Source of the DNA: Actinoplanes lutulentus
GTDB taxonomy: Bacteria; Actinomycetota; Actinomycetes; Mycobacteriales; Micromonosporaceae
NCBI RefSeq assembly: GCF_003259845.1
Contig: NZ_QLMJ01000003.1
Coordinates: 660,346 to 724,345, forward strand
Length of the DNA stretch: 64,000 nt
Direction of reading: 5' to 3'
Shown here: piece by piece, positions 51,166-61,378 of the stretch
Numbering within the stretch: position 1 is the first letter of the stretch
How the letters are laid out: each line of letters begins with the position of its first letter
The notes under the pieces: generated by a model
Seen by the model: only the letters and a program-made list of their open reading frames with translations
Databases searched by the model: none
What the model was told of the DNA's origin: nothing
Program-made: the position numbers and the translations under genes

Positions 51166-52068
51166 TCAGATACCCGTCGATGTCCCGTTCACCGTGGCGC
51201 TCAGCACAGCGCTCGAATCCAGGCTCCAGCGGGACAGCAGCTCGGCGTAGACCCCGGAGTCGATCAACCGCTGCAGCGCACCGCGCAGGCAGTCCCGCAG
51301 CGCGACGTTGTCCTTCGCCACGGCGATGCCGAAGAGGCCCGGCTCGTACTGCGCCTCCGAGGCCAGCTGGTAGAAAGCGCTGGTCCGGGCGTCGCTGACC
51401 AGGTACGACGCGGGCGGGAAGTCGATCGGGACGGCGCTGACCCGGCCGGTGCGCAGCAGCACCAGCGCGTCCGCGTTCGTCGGCTCGCTGTCGATCACGA
51501 TCGGCCGGTCACCACACTTCGCCTGCAGCCGCTGGAGCATCTCCTCCTGGTATGTGCCTTTCTCGGTGCCGACGGTCTGCCCGCAGAGATCCTCGAAAAC
51601 CCCGATCCTCCGCGGGTTGCCCCGCTGCACGACGATCGACGTACCGGTGTTGAGGTAGTTGACGAAGTCGGCCTTGACCTGCCGCTCGGTCGTGTCGGTC
51701 ATCGACGACAGAACCCCGTCGTACTCACCCGCGGCGACCTCGTCCAGCGCGCTGCTGAAACTGCCGGTCACCATCTCGGCACGCACACCGAGAACCTCAC
51801 CCAGCGCGGCGGCAAGATCAGGAGAAAAACCGATGATGGTACGACCGTCCGCCGCGAAGTACTCCATCGGCGCATAGCTGGCATCGGTGACGAGACGGAT
51901 CGAGCCACGAGCCCGGACCGAGTCCGGCAACTGATCGTGCAGCGAGACGTCGACGGTCACCCCTCCGGTGATGTCGAGCGCGCCGGACGACGGCTGCTGA
52001 GCGGCGGCGGTACAGCCCCCGGCGGCAGCCAGCAGAACCGCGGCGAGTGCCCAGTGAACAACCTTCAT
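51166..52068 (-). CDS. Solute-binding lipoprotein, family 3 (amino-acid type)
   Basis: 300 residues. Lipobox LAAAGGC near residue 19, then a type 2 periplasmic-binding fold: [68 protein letters not shown] and [25 protein letters not shown]. Such proteins normally feed ABC importers, but no permease or ATPase of that class is nearby. Its start overlaps the stop of the GGDEF-EAL gene (ATGA), so it may be a ligand sensor for that protein. Confidence 0.9.
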   Translation of the reverse strand: MKVVHWALAAVLLAAAGGCTAAAQQPSSGALDITGGVTVDVSLHDQLPDSVRARGSIRLVTDASYAPMEYFAADGRTIIGFSPDLAAALGEVLGVRAEMVTGSFSSALDEVAAGEYDGVLSSMTDTTERQVKADFVNYLNTGTSIVVQRGNPRRIGVFEDLCGQTVGTEKGTYQEEMLQRLQAKCGDRPIVIDSEPTNADALVLLRTGRVSAVPIDFPPASYLVSDARTSAFYQLASEAQYEPGLFGIAVAKDNVALRDCLRGALQRLIDSGVYAELLSRWSLDSSAVLSATVNGTSTGI

Positions 52069-54029
52069 CGGGTGACTCCTTCAACGTGGGCGGTCTGCTC
52101 ATTCACCGAGATCTGCGGCCACGGCACCGGCCGGCCGAACAGATATCCCTGTGCCTCGTCGCACCCGGCCTCGGCGAGCCAGCGGCGGACCTCGGGCGTC
52201 TCCACACCCTCGGCGGTGGCCCGGCTGCCGAGCCCGTGCGCCAGCTCGATCACCGAGCGGACGATCGCCTGGCTCTGCTGGTCACGGGCGACATCGGCCA
52301 CGAACGCCCGGTCGATCTTGATTTCGGTGATCGGCAGCCCGCGCAGGTGGGACAGGCTGGTGTACCCGGTGCCGAAGTCGTCCACCGAGATGCCGATGCC
52401 GTACCGGCCCAGCTCGGTGATCGCACGGACCACCTCGTCGGTGTCGCCGGCCAGCGCCGTCTCGGTGATCTCCAGGATCAGCCGGTGCGGCGGGATGCCG
52501 GACGCGACGAGCAGCTCCTCGACGAACTCCGGGAAGCCGGGCACCTCCAGGTTGCGCGGCGACACGTTCACCGAGAGCGTCCACTCCTTGCCGGTCGCGG
52601 CCCAGCCGACCTGGTCGGCGAGCGCCCGGCGCAGCACCCACTCGGTGAGCGGCACGATCAGGCCGGAGTGCTCGGCGGCGGGCAGGAACTCGCCGGGCGG
52701 GAGCAGCCCGCGCTGCGGGTGCTGCCAGCGGACCAGCGCCTCCACCCCGCACACCTCGCCGCCGGGCAGGGCGACCTTGGGCTGATAGTGCAGGATCAGC
52801 TCCTCGCGCTCCAGGGCGTGCCGCAGCTCGGCCTGGATCACCAGCCACTGGTGCGGGTGCCCGGCGCCATCGCCCGAGTAGACGACGATGCCGGCGGCGC
52901 CGCGCTTGCCCTGGTACATGGCGAAGTCCGCGTGCTGCTTGAGCTCCTTGAGCTGAGTGCCGTGCTCCGGGTAGACCGAGACACCGAAAGCGGCCTCGAT
53001 GTTCAGCGGCACACCGTCGAGGATCATCTCCGCGGTGATCCGGTTGCGGACCTCGTTCAGCAGGGCCACCGCCTCGGCGGCGCTGCGACCCGGCAGCATG
53101 ATGGCGAACTCGTCGCCACCGAGGCGGGCCAGCAGGTCGTCCGGGCCCAGTGCGGCGCGCATCCGTCCGGCGACCATCCGCAGCAGCTCGTCACCGGCGT
53201 GGTGGCCGAGGGTGTCGTTGACCTCCTTGAAGCGGTTGAGGTCGCTGAGCACGATCGCACCGGTGCCGCCCTCACGCAGCACGGCCTCGGCCCGTTTCCG
53301 GAACGCCGCCCGGTTCGGCAGGCCGGTCAGGATGTCGTGCATGGCCTGGTGCTCCTGACGGGCCGCGTACCGGCTCAGCGAGCGGGTGGTCCACCAGGCG
53401 AGCAGCGCCAGCACCAGGTAGAGGGCGGCGAGACCGCCGCCGATGCGCCACCAGGTACGACTCACCTGCGCATGGAAGCGGTCAGCGATCGCACGGTACG
53501 GAAGATAGAGCTCGATCACCCCGACGGACTGACCCGACGCACTGGCCACCAGTGGCTGAAGCACCCGGATCACCTCGGTGCCGATCACCGTGGCCCGGGA
53601 CTCGCCGTTCGCGGCGGCCTGGAAATCGGCGTCGGCGACCGGCACTCCGCCGCTCGTCGACCCGTCGTCGGAGAAGAGCACCCGGCCGGAGAAGGAACGC
53701 AGCCGCAGCCGCAGCACCGAACCCCGGAAGATGGCCTGCTCGGTCGCCTCCCGCATGCCGTCGGACTGCTCCGTGGTGAGGCCGTCGTCGATCCCGGCGC
53801 CACCGGTGCGATCCTCGGTGTTCAGCGCCGGCGCGACAGCCATCTCCGCGATCACCGCGGCCTGCGCCAGCCCCTGGGCCCGGCCCTGCTCCGCCGCGTC
53901 GTTGCGATAGCTGTGCAACACCAGCGCCCCGAGGGCGACCACAGGCACCAGGCTGGCCGCCGCGTACGTCGCGAACAGCCGTGAGCTGGTGCGAGCGTGC
54001 GGGCGCCGGCGTGCACGGCGGAGCAACAT
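52065..54029 (-). CDS. GGDEF-EAL c-di-GMP enzyme with membrane sensor
   Basis: 654 residues. TM1 about 18-42; extracytoplasmic region about 43-190; TM2 about 197-218; GGDEF about 225-390 with [11 protein letters not shown] intact and no RxxD inhibitory site seen; EAL about 400-640 with [32 protein letters not shown] and the lysine in TEIKIDRAF, so a phosphodiesterase set is present. May make or break c-di-GMP according to input. The stop overlaps the solute-binding lipoprotein gene. Confidence 0.93.
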   Translation of the reverse strand: MLLRRARRRPHARTSSRLFATYAAASLVPVVALGALVLHSYRNDAAEQGRAQGLAQAAVIAEMAVAPALNTEDRTGGAGIDDGLTTEQSDGMREATEQAIFRGSVLRLRLRSFSGRVLFSDDGSTSGGVPVADADFQAAANGESRATVIGTEVIRVLQPLVASASGQSVGVIELYLPYRAIADRFHAQVSRTWWRIGGGLAALYLVLALLAWWTTRSLSRYAARQEHQAMHDILTGLPNRAAFRKRAEAVLREGGTGAIVLSDLNRFKEVNDTLGHHAGDELLRMVAGRMRAALGPDDLLARLGGDEFAIMLPGRSAAEAVALLNEVRNRITAEMILDGVPLNIEAAFGVSVYPEHGTQLKELKQHADFAMYQGKRGAAGIVVYSGDGAGHPHQWLVIQAELRHALEREELILHYQPKVALPGGEVCGVEALVRWQHPQRGLLPPGEFLPAAEHSGLIVPLTEWVLRRALADQVGWAATGKEWTLSVNVSPRNLEVPGFPEFVEELLVASGIPPHRLILEITETALAGDTDEVVRAITELGRYGIGISVDDFGTGYTSLSHLRGLPITEIKIDRAFVADVARDQQSQAIVRSVIELAHGLGSRATAEGVETPEVRRWLAEAGCDEAQGYLFGRPVPWPQISVNEQTAHVEGVTR

Positions 54030-54072
54030 GCGCCCTTCATCGTCGCGGCGTGCTGCCCCTTGAGGGAAACCG

Positions 54073-54951
54073 TCAGGTCGCGAGTGCCGGAGCGAGAGTG
54101 CTGGCCACCCACGAGGCCAGGGTGGTCGGTGTGGTCGTCGCCGCGGTGCGCGGCTGCTCCGGCGTGAACCCGTCGCGCAATCCGGCGGTCATCCCGATCA
54201 ACCCGGCGACCGCGGCGTCGGTGAGACCGGCCTGGCGCAGTCCGGCCGCCACCGCCTCGTCCGGCACCACGTCCAGGCTGATCTTCCGGCCGATCACCAG
54301 GCCGACGATCTCGGCGACCTCGGCCCAGGTCAGGTCGCGAGGGCCGTGCACGGCTTGGACCACGGTCCCGGACCAGTCACCGGCGAGCAGCCGGGCGGCC
54401 GCCACCTCACCGACGTCCCGAGGGTCGACCCACGGCATCGGCCGGTCAGCCGGCATCGTGGTGGTGAGCCGGCCGTCGCGCAGCTCGTCGAGGTTCCCGA
54501 GCAGATTACTGAAGTAGTAGCCGTTGCGCAGCACCGTCACGTGCGCCCCGATGTCGGTGAACGCCTCCTCGGACCGGGCCAGCCCGTCGATCAGGCCGGC
54601 CCCGTGACCGCGTTCCGCGCCGACACTGCTGATCAGCACGATTCGGCGTACCCGATGGTGTTCTGCCGCGGCGGCACCCGCCGCCGCCATCGCGCTCATC
54701 TCCGCCAGCGGGTCCGCGGCGGTGAAGTTCTCCGGCGTGATCCAGAGCAGGGTGTCGAGCCCTTCGAACGCGGCCGAGAGCCCTTCCGGGTCGAGCAGAT
54801 CGCACTGGGCGATTTCGGACAGCTCCGCGGTGCCGGGATCCAGCCGCGCCGGATCCCGGACCAGTAACCGTGGGCGGACACCGGCTTGGATCAGCAGACG
54901 GACCGCGCGTGATCCGACGTTTCCGGTGGCGCCTGTGATTCCGATAGTCAT
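54073..54951 (-). CDS. NmrA-like NAD(P)H-binding protein
   Basis: 292 residues: [23 protein letters not shown] (GxTGxxG), [11 protein letters not shown], the missing catalytic Tyr-x3-Lys of true reductases, and [16 protein letters not shown]. Belongs to the NmrA/NAD(P)H:quinone reductase-like group, which sense redox or reduce quinones. ATG 54951; TAATGC seven bases upstream suggests a leaderless transcript. Confidence 0.88.
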   Translation of the reverse strand: MTIGITGATGNVGSRAVRLLIQAGVRPRLLVRDPARLDPGTAELSEIAQCDLLDPEGLSAAFEGLDTLLWITPENFTAADPLAEMSAMAAAGAAAAEHHRVRRIVLISSVGAERGHGAGLIDGLARSEEAFTDIGAHVTVLRNGYYFSNLLGNLDELRDGRLTTTMPADRPMPWVDPRDVGEVAAARLLAGDWSGTVVQAVHGPRDLTWAEVAEIVGLVIGRKISLDVVPDEAVAAGLRQAGLTDAAVAGLIGMTAGLRDGFTPEQPRTAATTTPTTLASWVASTLAPALAT

Positions 54952-54961
54952 GCCGTACGCA

Positions 54962-55729
54962 TTACCCCTCAGGTGGGGGTGCGGCACCTGTCATGATGGC
55001 GACCGCGTCCGACATGCTGTGCGAGTTCGGGGTGATCACCGCGACCCGCCGGCCGAGCCGCTGGATGTGGATCCGGTCCGCCACCTCGAAGACGTGCGGC
55101 ATGTTGTGGCTGATCAGGATCACCGGGAGGCCGCGGTCCCGGACGTCGCGGATCAGCTGGAGCACCCGGTTGCCCTCCTTCACGCCGAGGGCCGCGGTGG
55201 GCTCGTCGAGGATCACCACCTTGCTGCCGAACGCCGCGGACCGGGCCACCGCGACCGCCTGCCGCTGACCGCCGGAGAGTGACTCGACGGCCTGGCGGAT
55301 GTTCTGCAGCGTGCCGACACCCAGGTCGCTCATGTGCCGTCTGGCCTCCGAGCGCATGTGCTTGCGGTCCAGCATCCGGAAGATCGATCCCAGTGGGCCG
55401 GCCCGGCGCTCCTCCCGGCCGAGGAAGAGGTTGTCAGCGATGTCCAGGCCCGGCGCGACCGCGAGGGTCTGGTAGACGGTCTCGATGCCGGCCGCACGAG
55501 CGTCCATCGGATTGCGGAAGCGGACCGGCTCGCCGTCCAGCCGGATCTCGCCGCTGTCCGGCACGAGTGCACCGGACAGCGCCTTGATCAGGCTGGACTT
55601 GCCGGCGCCGTTGTCGCCGATCACCGCGAGGATCTCACCGGGGTAAAGCTCCAGATCGCTGCCGTCGATCGCGACGACCCGGCCGTACCGTTTGGTCAGG
55701 CTCTTCGCTTCGAGCACCGGCGTCGTCAT
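54962..55729 (-). CDS. Sugar ABC importer ATPase (FrcA-like, single domain)
   Basis: 255 residues with one nucleotide-binding domain: Walker A GDNGAGKSS, signature LSGGQRQAVAVARS, Walker B KVVILDEPTAALGV, H-loop ILISHN. Ribose-type systems usually have double-domain ATPases; the single-domain form is characteristic of FrcA (fructose). ATG 55729 follows AAGGTGAAGG and overlaps the permease stop by four bases. Confidence 0.93.
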   Translation of the reverse strand: MTTPVLEAKSLTKRYGRVVAIDGSDLELYPGEILAVIGDNGAGKSSLIKALSGALVPDSGEIRLDGEPVRFRNPMDARAAGIETVYQTLAVAPGLDIADNLFLGREERRAGPLGSIFRMLDRKHMRSEARRHMSDLGVGTLQNIRQAVESLSGGQRQAVAVARSAAFGSKVVILDEPTAALGVKEGNRVLQLIRDVRDRGLPVILISHNMPHVFEVADRIHIQRLGRRVAVITPNSHSMSDAVAIMTGAAPPPEG

Positions 55730-56736
55730 GCCTTCACCTTCCTGATCCACTGGTCGAGGGAGACGGCGATCAGCACGAGCAGGCCGATCGCGAAGCCCTG
55801 CCAGACCACCTCGACGCCGGCCAGTTGCAGGCCGTTGCGGAAGACGCCGACGATCAGCGCCCCGATCAAGGTGCCGATCACGCCACCGCGGCCGCCGAAG
55901 AGGCTGGTGCCGCCGAGCACCACCGCGGTGATCGAGTCGAGGTTGTACTCGGTGCCCACGTTCGGGCTGGCCGACGCGAGCCGTCCGATGAGGATCCAGC
56001 CGGCGGTCGCGTACAGCAGGCCCGCGATCGTGTAGACCGAGAAGAGGACCCGCCCGGTACGGATACCGGCCAGCCGGGCCGCCTCCACGTCGTCACCGGT
56101 GGCGTAGACGTGTTTGCCCCAGGCCGTCCAGCTCAGCGCGTAGAAGAAGAAGCCGAACAGCACGAGCATCACGATCGAGCCGTAGGTGACCTGGAACTGC
56201 CCGAAACGGATGCTCTCGCCGGTCCAGGTCATCAGACTGGGCATGTCGGCGCCGCGTACCGTCTCACTCTGGCTGACCACCGCGTTGAGCGAGAAGAAGA
56301 TGGTCAGCGTGCCGAGTGTGACGATGAACGGTGGCAGTTTTATTCGCGTCACCAGGAACCCGTTGAGCGCGCCCATCGCGGTGCCGCAGGCCAGGCCGAG
56401 CAGCAGCGCGAGGACGCCGGGCATCCCGGCTTTCACGCAGAAGTTCGCCATCAGGATCGACGAGAAGACCGCGATCGCGCCGGCCGACAGGTCGATGCCG
56501 GCGGTCAGGATGATCAGCGTCTGGCCGAGGGCGAGCGTCGCGATGACGGTCACCTGCGCGAGCACCAGCGACAGGTTCGCCGCCGCGATGAAGCGCTGGT
56601 TGACGATGGAGAAGGCAACGGTCGCCACGAGGAGCACGGCGAGCGGGCCGAGCACCGGGTTGCCGTGCAGCACGTGCTGTACGCGCAACCCGATCGAGTC
56701 ACGGTTCCGAACCTCGAAGTCGGTGGCGGTCGTCAT
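55726..56736 (-). CDS. Sugar ABC importer permease (FrcC/RbsC-like)
   Basis: 336 residues with about nine or ten TM helices and the permease motif AARLAGIRTGRVLFSVYTIAGLLYATAGWI (EAA-like loop) plus DSITAVVLGGTSLFGGRGGV typical of BPD_transp_2. ATG 56736 or GTG 56739, one or four bases after the binding-protein stop. Imports a monosaccharide. Confidence 0.93.
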   Translation of the reverse strand: MTTATDFEVRNRDSIGLRVQHVLHGNPVLGPLAVLLVATVAFSIVNQRFIAAANLSLVLAQVTVIATLALGQTLIILTAGIDLSAGAIAVFSSILMANFCVKAGMPGVLALLLGLACGTAMGALNGFLVTRIKLPPFIVTLGTLTIFFSLNAVVSQSETVRGADMPSLMTWTGESIRFGQFQVTYGSIVMLVLFGFFFYALSWTAWGKHVYATGDDVEAARLAGIRTGRVLFSVYTIAGLLYATAGWILIGRLASASPNVGTEYNLDSITAVVLGGTSLFGGRGGVIGTLIGALIVGVFRNGLQLAGVEVVWQGFAIGLLVLIAVSLDQWIRKVKA

Positions 56737-56739
56737 CAC

Positions 56740-57777
56740 TCAGCCCCAGCAGTTCTGCGCGCCCCACGCGGAGTCCTTGGCCTCCACGCCGGTCTGCGGG
56801 TCGTCGGTGATCAGTTGCACCCCGGTGTCGACGAACGTCTTCCCGGCGGTGTTCTGCGGTTTGGTGCCGTCCTTCGCGTACGCCGCGATGGCCTCGACAC
56901 CGAGTTGCGCCATCTTGAGCGGGAACTGCATCGAGGTCGCACCGATCACGCCGTTCTTGACGTTGTCCACACCCGGGCAACCGCCGTCGATCGAGACGAT
57001 CGTGACGTCCTTGTCCTTCCCGGCCGACTTGAGCGCCTGGTAAGCGCCGGCCGCCGCCGGTTCGTTGATCGTGTAGACCAGGTTGATCGACGGGTCCTTC
57101 TGGAGAAGGTTCTCCATCGCGGTACGCCCGCCGTCCTCGTTGCCGTCGGTGACGTCGTGCCCGACGATCCGCGGGTCGCTCTCGTCGCCGATCTTGTTCG
57201 GGTCGCCGTTGGTAATACCGAATCCTTCGAGGAATCCCTGATCACGCTGCACGTCGACGGAGACCTGGTTCGCGTTGAGGTCCAGCATCGCGATCTTCGC
57301 CTGCTTGCCGCCGGCGTCGAACTTGGCTTTCGCCCACTGCCCGATCAGCTTGCCGGCCTGATAGTTGTCGGTCGCGAAGGTGGCATCGGCCGCGTCCGCC
57401 GGATCTGTCGGCGTATCGAGCGCGATGACCAGCATGTTCGCCTGCTTCGCCTTGTCGATCGAGGGAACGATCGCCTTGGAGTCGCTCGGTGTGATCAGGA
57501 AACCCTTGGCACCGGCGGAGATCAGGTTCTCGATCGCCTGCACCTGGGCCTCGTTGTCGCCGTCCTGCTTTCCGGCGAACGATTGCAGCTCGACGCCCTG
57601 CTGCTCGGCCGCGGCCTGGGCGCCTTCTCGCATCTTCACGAAGAACGGGTTCGTATCGGTCTTGGTGATCAACCCGACCACCGGTTCGCCACCGGCGCCG
57701 TCGCCACCGCAGCCTGCTGCCGCGGCGACCATCACCAGGGCAAAACCGGCCTGTAGGACTTTGGATCTATTGCGCAT
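56740..57777 (-). CDS. Sugar ABC importer binding lipoprotein (FrcB-like)
   Basis: 345 residues. Signal peptide with lipobox VAAAAGC near residue 23, then a type 1 periplasmic-binding fold: [71 protein letters not shown] and [18 protein letters not shown]. Strong SD GGGAGGAGAG. First gene of the binding protein - permease - ATPase operon. The sugar may be fructose, from family similarity only. Confidence 0.93.
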   Translation of the reverse strand: MRNRSKVLQAGFALVMVAAAAGCGGDGAGGEPVVGLITKTDTNPFFVKMREGAQAAAEQQGVELQSFAGKQDGDNEAQVQAIENLISAGAKGFLITPSDSKAIVPSIDKAKQANMLVIALDTPTDPADAADATFATDNYQAGKLIGQWAKAKFDAGGKQAKIAMLDLNANQVSVDVQRDQGFLEGFGITNGDPNKIGDESDPRIVGHDVTDGNEDGGRTAMENLLQKDPSINLVYTINEPAAAGAYQALKSAGKDKDVTIVSIDGGCPGVDNVKNGVIGATSMQFPLKMAQLGVEAIAAYAKDGTKPQNTAGKTFVDTGVQLITDDPQTGVEAKDSAWGAQNCWG

Positions 57778-57795
57778 CTCTCCTCCCAATCCGGG

Positions 57796-57809
57796 AGACA
57801 ACGTTGTCT
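57796..57809. promoter_or_regulatory. LacI-family operator between importer and repressor
   Basis: AGACAACGTTGTCT, a perfect 14-bp palindrome with a central CG, in the 113-base gap between the divergent importer and LacI gene. It is flanked by a wider inverted pair CCGGGAG (57791) / CTCCCGG (about 57831). Confidence 0.85.
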
Positions 57810-57890
57810 TGGAGTAGACGCCCAGGCTCCCGGAGTGTCAACAATGAGTTTCCAATGTGTTGCGTTGCGTAATGATCCACGGGAGTCGCT

Positions 57891-58886
57891 ATGAGTCGGC
57901 CGACCATGAACGATGTGGCGCGTACCGCCGGCGTGAGCCTGAAGACCGTCTCCCGGGTGGTCAACGGCGAACCCACCGTCACCCCGGACCTCGCCGCCCG
58001 GGTACGCGCCGCCGTCGAGACCCTGGATTACCGGCCCCACCTGGGCGCCAGCCTGCTGCGTCGCAACGACCGGCGTACCAGGATGATCGGCGTGCTGCTG
58101 GAGGACGTGTCGAACCCGTTCTCCGGTGTGCTGCACCGGGCGATCGAGGAGGAGGCGCACGCCCGTGGCGTGCACGTGCTGACCGGCAGCCTCGGCGAGG
58201 ACGAGCGGCGGGAACGGGAGCTTGCCCGGGCGTTCCGGCAACGGCAGACCGACGGACTGATCATCGCGCCGACCGGTTCTGATCAGACGTACCTGAGCCG
58301 TTTCACCGGCACCCCGATCGTCTTCGTGGACCGGCAGCCCTCCGGATTCCTTGCCGACACGGTGGTCTCCACCAACGTCGCGGGCGCGGCAGTCGCGGTC
58401 CGGCATCTCGCCGCGCACGGGCACCGGCGGATCGCTTTCCTCGGCGACAACCAGCGGATTCCGACCGCGCGGGAACGCTTCCGCGGATATCTGCAGGCGC
58501 TCGGCCACCGGCCCGGCCCGGTCGTGCACGAGCTCCGCGGCGAAGCGGCGGCCGAGCGCGCCACGATCGCGCTGTTACGCCGCGCCGACCCACCGACGGC
58601 CCTGTTCACCAGCCAGAACCTGATCACCATCGGCGCGGTCCGGGCACTGCGGCGACTGGACCGGCACCGTTCGGTCGCGCTCGTCGGATTCGACGACTTC
58701 CCCCTCGCCGACCTGCTCGAACCGGCGGTCACCGTGGTGGCGCAGCACCCCGCCCGGATAGGACGCGTGGCCGCCGGCGCGCTCTTCGAGCGCATCGACG
58801 GCCACGACGGCCCCCCGCGCGAGATCCGGGTGGCGACAACCCTGATCGCGCGAGGCAGTGGAGAGATCTTCGCTACGGGAAATTGA
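57891..58886 (+). CDS. LacI-family repressor of the sugar importer
   Basis: 331 residues. HTH PTMNDVARTAGVSLKTVSRVVNGEPTVTPDLAARVRAAVETLDYRPHLGASLLR, then a ligand-binding domain (IGVLLEDVSNPFSGVLHRAIEEEAHARG, IAFLGDN, VALVGFDDFPLADLLEPAVTVV). SD GGGAG. Divergent from the importer operon with a palindrome between, so it probably represses it without the sugar. Its 3' end overlaps that of the convergent discoidin gene by 14 bases. Confidence 0.95.
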   Translation: MSRPTMNDVARTAGVSLKTVSRVVNGEPTVTPDLAARVRAAVETLDYRPHLGASLLRRNDRRTRMIGVLLEDVSNPFSGVLHRAIEEEAHARGVHVLTGSLGEDERRERELARAFRQRQTDGLIIAPTGSDQTYLSRFTGTPIVFVDRQPSGFLADTVVSTNVAGAAVAVRHLAAHGHRRIAFLGDNQRIPTARERFRGYLQALGHRPGPVVHELRGEAAAERATIALLRRADPPTALFTSQNLITIGAVRALRRLDRHRSVALVGFDDFPLADLLEPAVTVVAQHPARIGRVAAGALFERIDGHDGPPREIRVATTLIARGSGEIFATGN

Positions 58887-61029
58887 CCACGTACGACGGT
58901 ACGGTCGCAGTCCCCTGAGCAGGACCGCCGGTGTTGTTGACGACGTGGTCGATGACCCCGTTACCGCCGAGCGAGACGGTCAGCAGGTTGTGCAGCTTCA
59001 CACCGGCGTTCACCGGCACCTCGAAACCCCGATCCGCGTGGATCGACGGGTTCACGTTGAAGTAGCAGTAACTACCCATGCCCCACGCCTCGTGCGTGGT
59101 CACCGAGTCCGCCACCTTGTACGCCGCGTACCCGTTCGCACCGGTACGCCAGGCCGCCTGGGTCGGCGGGTCGTACGGCTTCTCGTTCTGCAGGAAGTAC
59201 GTCCGGCCGCCGTTGCCGTTCCACTGCACCTCGTACTTCTGGTAATGCTCGACGAACAGGCCGTACGCCGTGACGTTCTGCCCGTTGACGATCAGGCCGG
59301 AGTCAGCCGTGTTGATCGTCCAGCCGTACGTGCCGGCGTTTCCGTGGTCGGCGCGCCACGCCCAGATGTGGTCGATGATGGCGTTGTTGCTGTTCACCAG
59401 CAGGCTGTTGGTGGCCTTACCCGCGACGTAACCGCCGATCCGGAAGAAGACGTCCTGGACCGTGGACGGGTTCGCCGCGTGGTTGGCGTTCGAGCCCGCC
59501 GGGCCGAGCACCAGCAGGTTCGCCGAGTTGGTGGTGCCCGCGTCGAAGAGGATGCCGGCGATCTTCACGCCGTCCACATCGGCCACCTGCATCGGGGTGA
59601 CGCCGCCGACCGGGATCAGCGTCGCGTAACCGAGACCGAGGACCACGGTGTTCGCCCGGGTCACGTTGATGGTCTGGTTGATCTGGTAGATGCCCGGCGT
59701 GAAGAGCAGGTTCAGGCCCTGCGCCAGCGCCGCGTTGATCGTCGCGACCGAGTCACCGGGCTTGGCGACGTAGAACTGCGACAGCGGGATCGTGCTGCCC
59801 GGAGTGTTGCCGTTCGCCCAGCTCACGCCGGAGGAGTTCGACTGGAGGCTCGGCACGAAGACGCCGCCGTTGTAGAGGTACGGCTTCTCCCGGATCACCG
59901 GAGTGGCCGGGATCGTGGTGTACGGCGGGTTCGGGAAGCCCTGAGCCGGCGCACCCTGCACACCGACGAACATCTGGTTCCAGACCGCGTTGGTGTTCGA
60001 GCCGATCTGGCTGTTGCGGGTGAACCACTGCTGCTGCGAGTACTGCCCCTCGGAGCCGCTGATCCGGGAGTCCGAGATGTAACCGCCGGACGCCCAGCCG
60101 TACCCGTTGGGCGCCAGGTTCAGGTCGCCGTGGATGTCCATCCGGCGGAACGGCGCGGCCTGCGAGACGGCCCAGCGGTTGGCGCCACTGACCGGGTAGA
60201 CGGAGATGTTCTCCACCGAGCGCCAGAAGTTCTGGGTGGCGTTGCCCTGGAACCAGCCGGCGTCGACGGTGATGTCCCCGTTGATCCGCACGTCCTGCGG
60301 GTTCTGACCGAGACCGATCACCGAGGTGTAGAAGCCGACCTGGATGTTCAGGCCGTTGTAGGTGCCAGGTTGGAACGCCAGGACGTACCGGCCGGTGCCG
60401 AACTGGGCCGACTCCTGCTGGGCGAAGATCTGGTCGGCGCGGGCCTGGATGCTGGCCGACGACATCGACGGGTCGAAGACCACGACGTTGGCGCCGAGGC
60501 TGCCGCCACCCGGAATCGTCGGCGTCGTGGTCTCGCCGAAGACCTTGAACTCGAAGAGCGAATATCCGTATCCGGTGGTCCGCTGAGTGCCGTACATCCG
60601 GACATAGCGGCCGGTCCCGCTGACCGTCAGCGACTGGTTGCCGCCTGTCGCGGTGGTCGTCGAATAGATGGTGGTCCAGCTGGTCGCGTTGTCCGAGACC
60701 TGGATTTGGTACGCCTTGGCGGCCGCCGTCTCCCAGTTCAGCTCGACCCTGGTGATCGGCTGGGAGGTACCGAGGTCCACCTGGAGCCACTGCGGATCGG
60801 CGAAGACCGACGACCAGCGGGTGCCGGTGTTGCCGTCGACAGCCTCGGACGCCAGGTACGCGCCGGCCGCCTCGGTGGAGGAGGCGGCGGCCGGCTTGCC
60901 CTGGGACAGCAGGACCTCGGCGGCCTGTGCGCCTGTCGCGGTGATCGCGGTGAAGCCTGCGACCAGGACGGCGACCAGGCCGCCGGCGGCGCCGAGGCGC
61001 CAGGGAGAGCGTCTCCGTGAGACGTTCAT
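58873..61029 (-). CDS. Secreted discoidin (F5/8 type C) plus beta-helix protein
   Basis: 718 residues. Signal peptide 1-37; F5/8C (CBM32-like) domain about 38-165 (GKPAAASSTEAAGAYLASEAVDGNTGTRWSSVFADPQWLQVDLG); then a right-handed beta-helix of about 530 residues (RYVLAFQPGTYNGLNIQVGFYTSVIGLGQNPQDVRINGDITVDAGWF). The latter resembles the GH55-like/pectin-lyase-fold proteins often annotated adenylyl-cyclase-like. Carbohydrate-binding and probably polysaccharide-acting; catalytic residues not assigned. SD AGGAG. Confidence 0.85.
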   Translation of the reverse strand: MNVSRRRSPWRLGAAGGLVAVLVAGFTAITATGAQAAEVLLSQGKPAAASSTEAAGAYLASEAVDGNTGTRWSSVFADPQWLQVDLGTSQPITRVELNWETAAAKAYQIQVSDNATSWTTIYSTTTATGGNQSLTVSGTGRYVRMYGTQRTTGYGYSLFEFKVFGETTTPTIPGGGSLGANVVVFDPSMSSASIQARADQIFAQQESAQFGTGRYVLAFQPGTYNGLNIQVGFYTSVIGLGQNPQDVRINGDITVDAGWFQGNATQNFWRSVENISVYPVSGANRWAVSQAAPFRRMDIHGDLNLAPNGYGWASGGYISDSRISGSEGQYSQQQWFTRNSQIGSNTNAVWNQMFVGVQGAPAQGFPNPPYTTIPATPVIREKPYLYNGGVFVPSLQSNSSGVSWANGNTPGSTIPLSQFYVAKPGDSVATINAALAQGLNLLFTPGIYQINQTINVTRANTVVLGLGYATLIPVGGVTPMQVADVDGVKIAGILFDAGTTNSANLLVLGPAGSNANHAANPSTVQDVFFRIGGYVAGKATNSLLVNSNNAIIDHIWAWRADHGNAGTYGWTINTADSGLIVNGQNVTAYGLFVEHYQKYEVQWNGNGGRTYFLQNEKPYDPPTQAAWRTGANGYAAYKVADSVTTHEAWGMGSYCYFNVNPSIHADRGFEVPVNAGVKLHNLLTVSLGGNGVIDHVVNNTGGPAQGTATVPSYVVNFP

Positions 61030-61064
61030 GGGAACTCCTAGGACGGGGAGGTGGGAACGGATCT

Positions 61065-61082
61065 TGGGAGAGCGCTCACCCA
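61065..61082. promoter_or_regulatory. CebR-like LacI operator upstream of discoidin gene
   Basis: TGGGAGAGCGCTCACCCA is an 18-bp palindrome with one mismatched pair. It matches the outer TGGG/CCCA and inner GAGCGCTC of CebR-type LacI operators (TGGGAGCGCTCCCA) but with two extra central base pairs. It lies 36-53 bases before the start. Confidence 0.7.
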
Positions 61083-61128
61083 AACCGACGCTAGAAGTCA
61101 TTACCGATCGATGTCCAGGATGTTGCCG

Positions 61129-61270
61129 GGTTCCGGAACCGGTACCGGCTGGGGCGCGTTTCAGCCCTTCGCCGGGAGATCAACGGGGTCGGCGCAGGTC
61201 ATCGCGGTTCCGTTTCGCGCCACGACGGTTGCGGCTCTGCGCGATAACAGCTTGGCCGGAACCGGTTCCG
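61129..61270. other. Two GGTTCC/GGAACC palindromes in intergenic region
   Basis: GGTTCCGGAACC (61129-61140) and CGGAACCGGTTCCG (61257-61270) are perfect palindromes built of the same half-sites, about 128 bp apart. They lie in the 349-base gap between the discoidin gene and glyA, with no other recognised feature except the flanking operator and terminator. Possibly binding sites for an unidentified regulator. Confidence 0.35.
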
Positions 61271-61327
61271 CTGGCGGCCGTCACAACTGGCACTTTGCGC
61301 GTACCGAATAAAGATGCACAAAGAGAA

Positions 61328-61362
61328 GCCGCCCCCGCGAGCGTGAGGCTCGCGGAGGCGGC
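61328..61362 (-). terminator. Terminator after glyA
   Basis: Stem GCCGCC(C)CCGCGAGC pairs with GCTCGCGG(A)GGCGGC, single-base bulges, loop GTGAG, 17 bases after the glyA stop. Confidence 0.8.
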
Positions 61363-61378
61363 GTTGTCGTGTGGGCGG

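Noticed and set aside
48070..52068. A single six-gene ABC importer joining the solute-binding lipoprotein with the ABC exporter
   Set aside because: The exporter has its own TetR and operators in between, its membrane protein is of exporter type, and the lipoprotein is coupled to the GGDEF-EAL gene instead.
58858..61020. A 720-codon plus-strand frame opposite the discoidin gene
   Set aside because: Shadow frame: it starts inside the LacI gene's end and is almost entirely Arg/Val/Asp/Gly.
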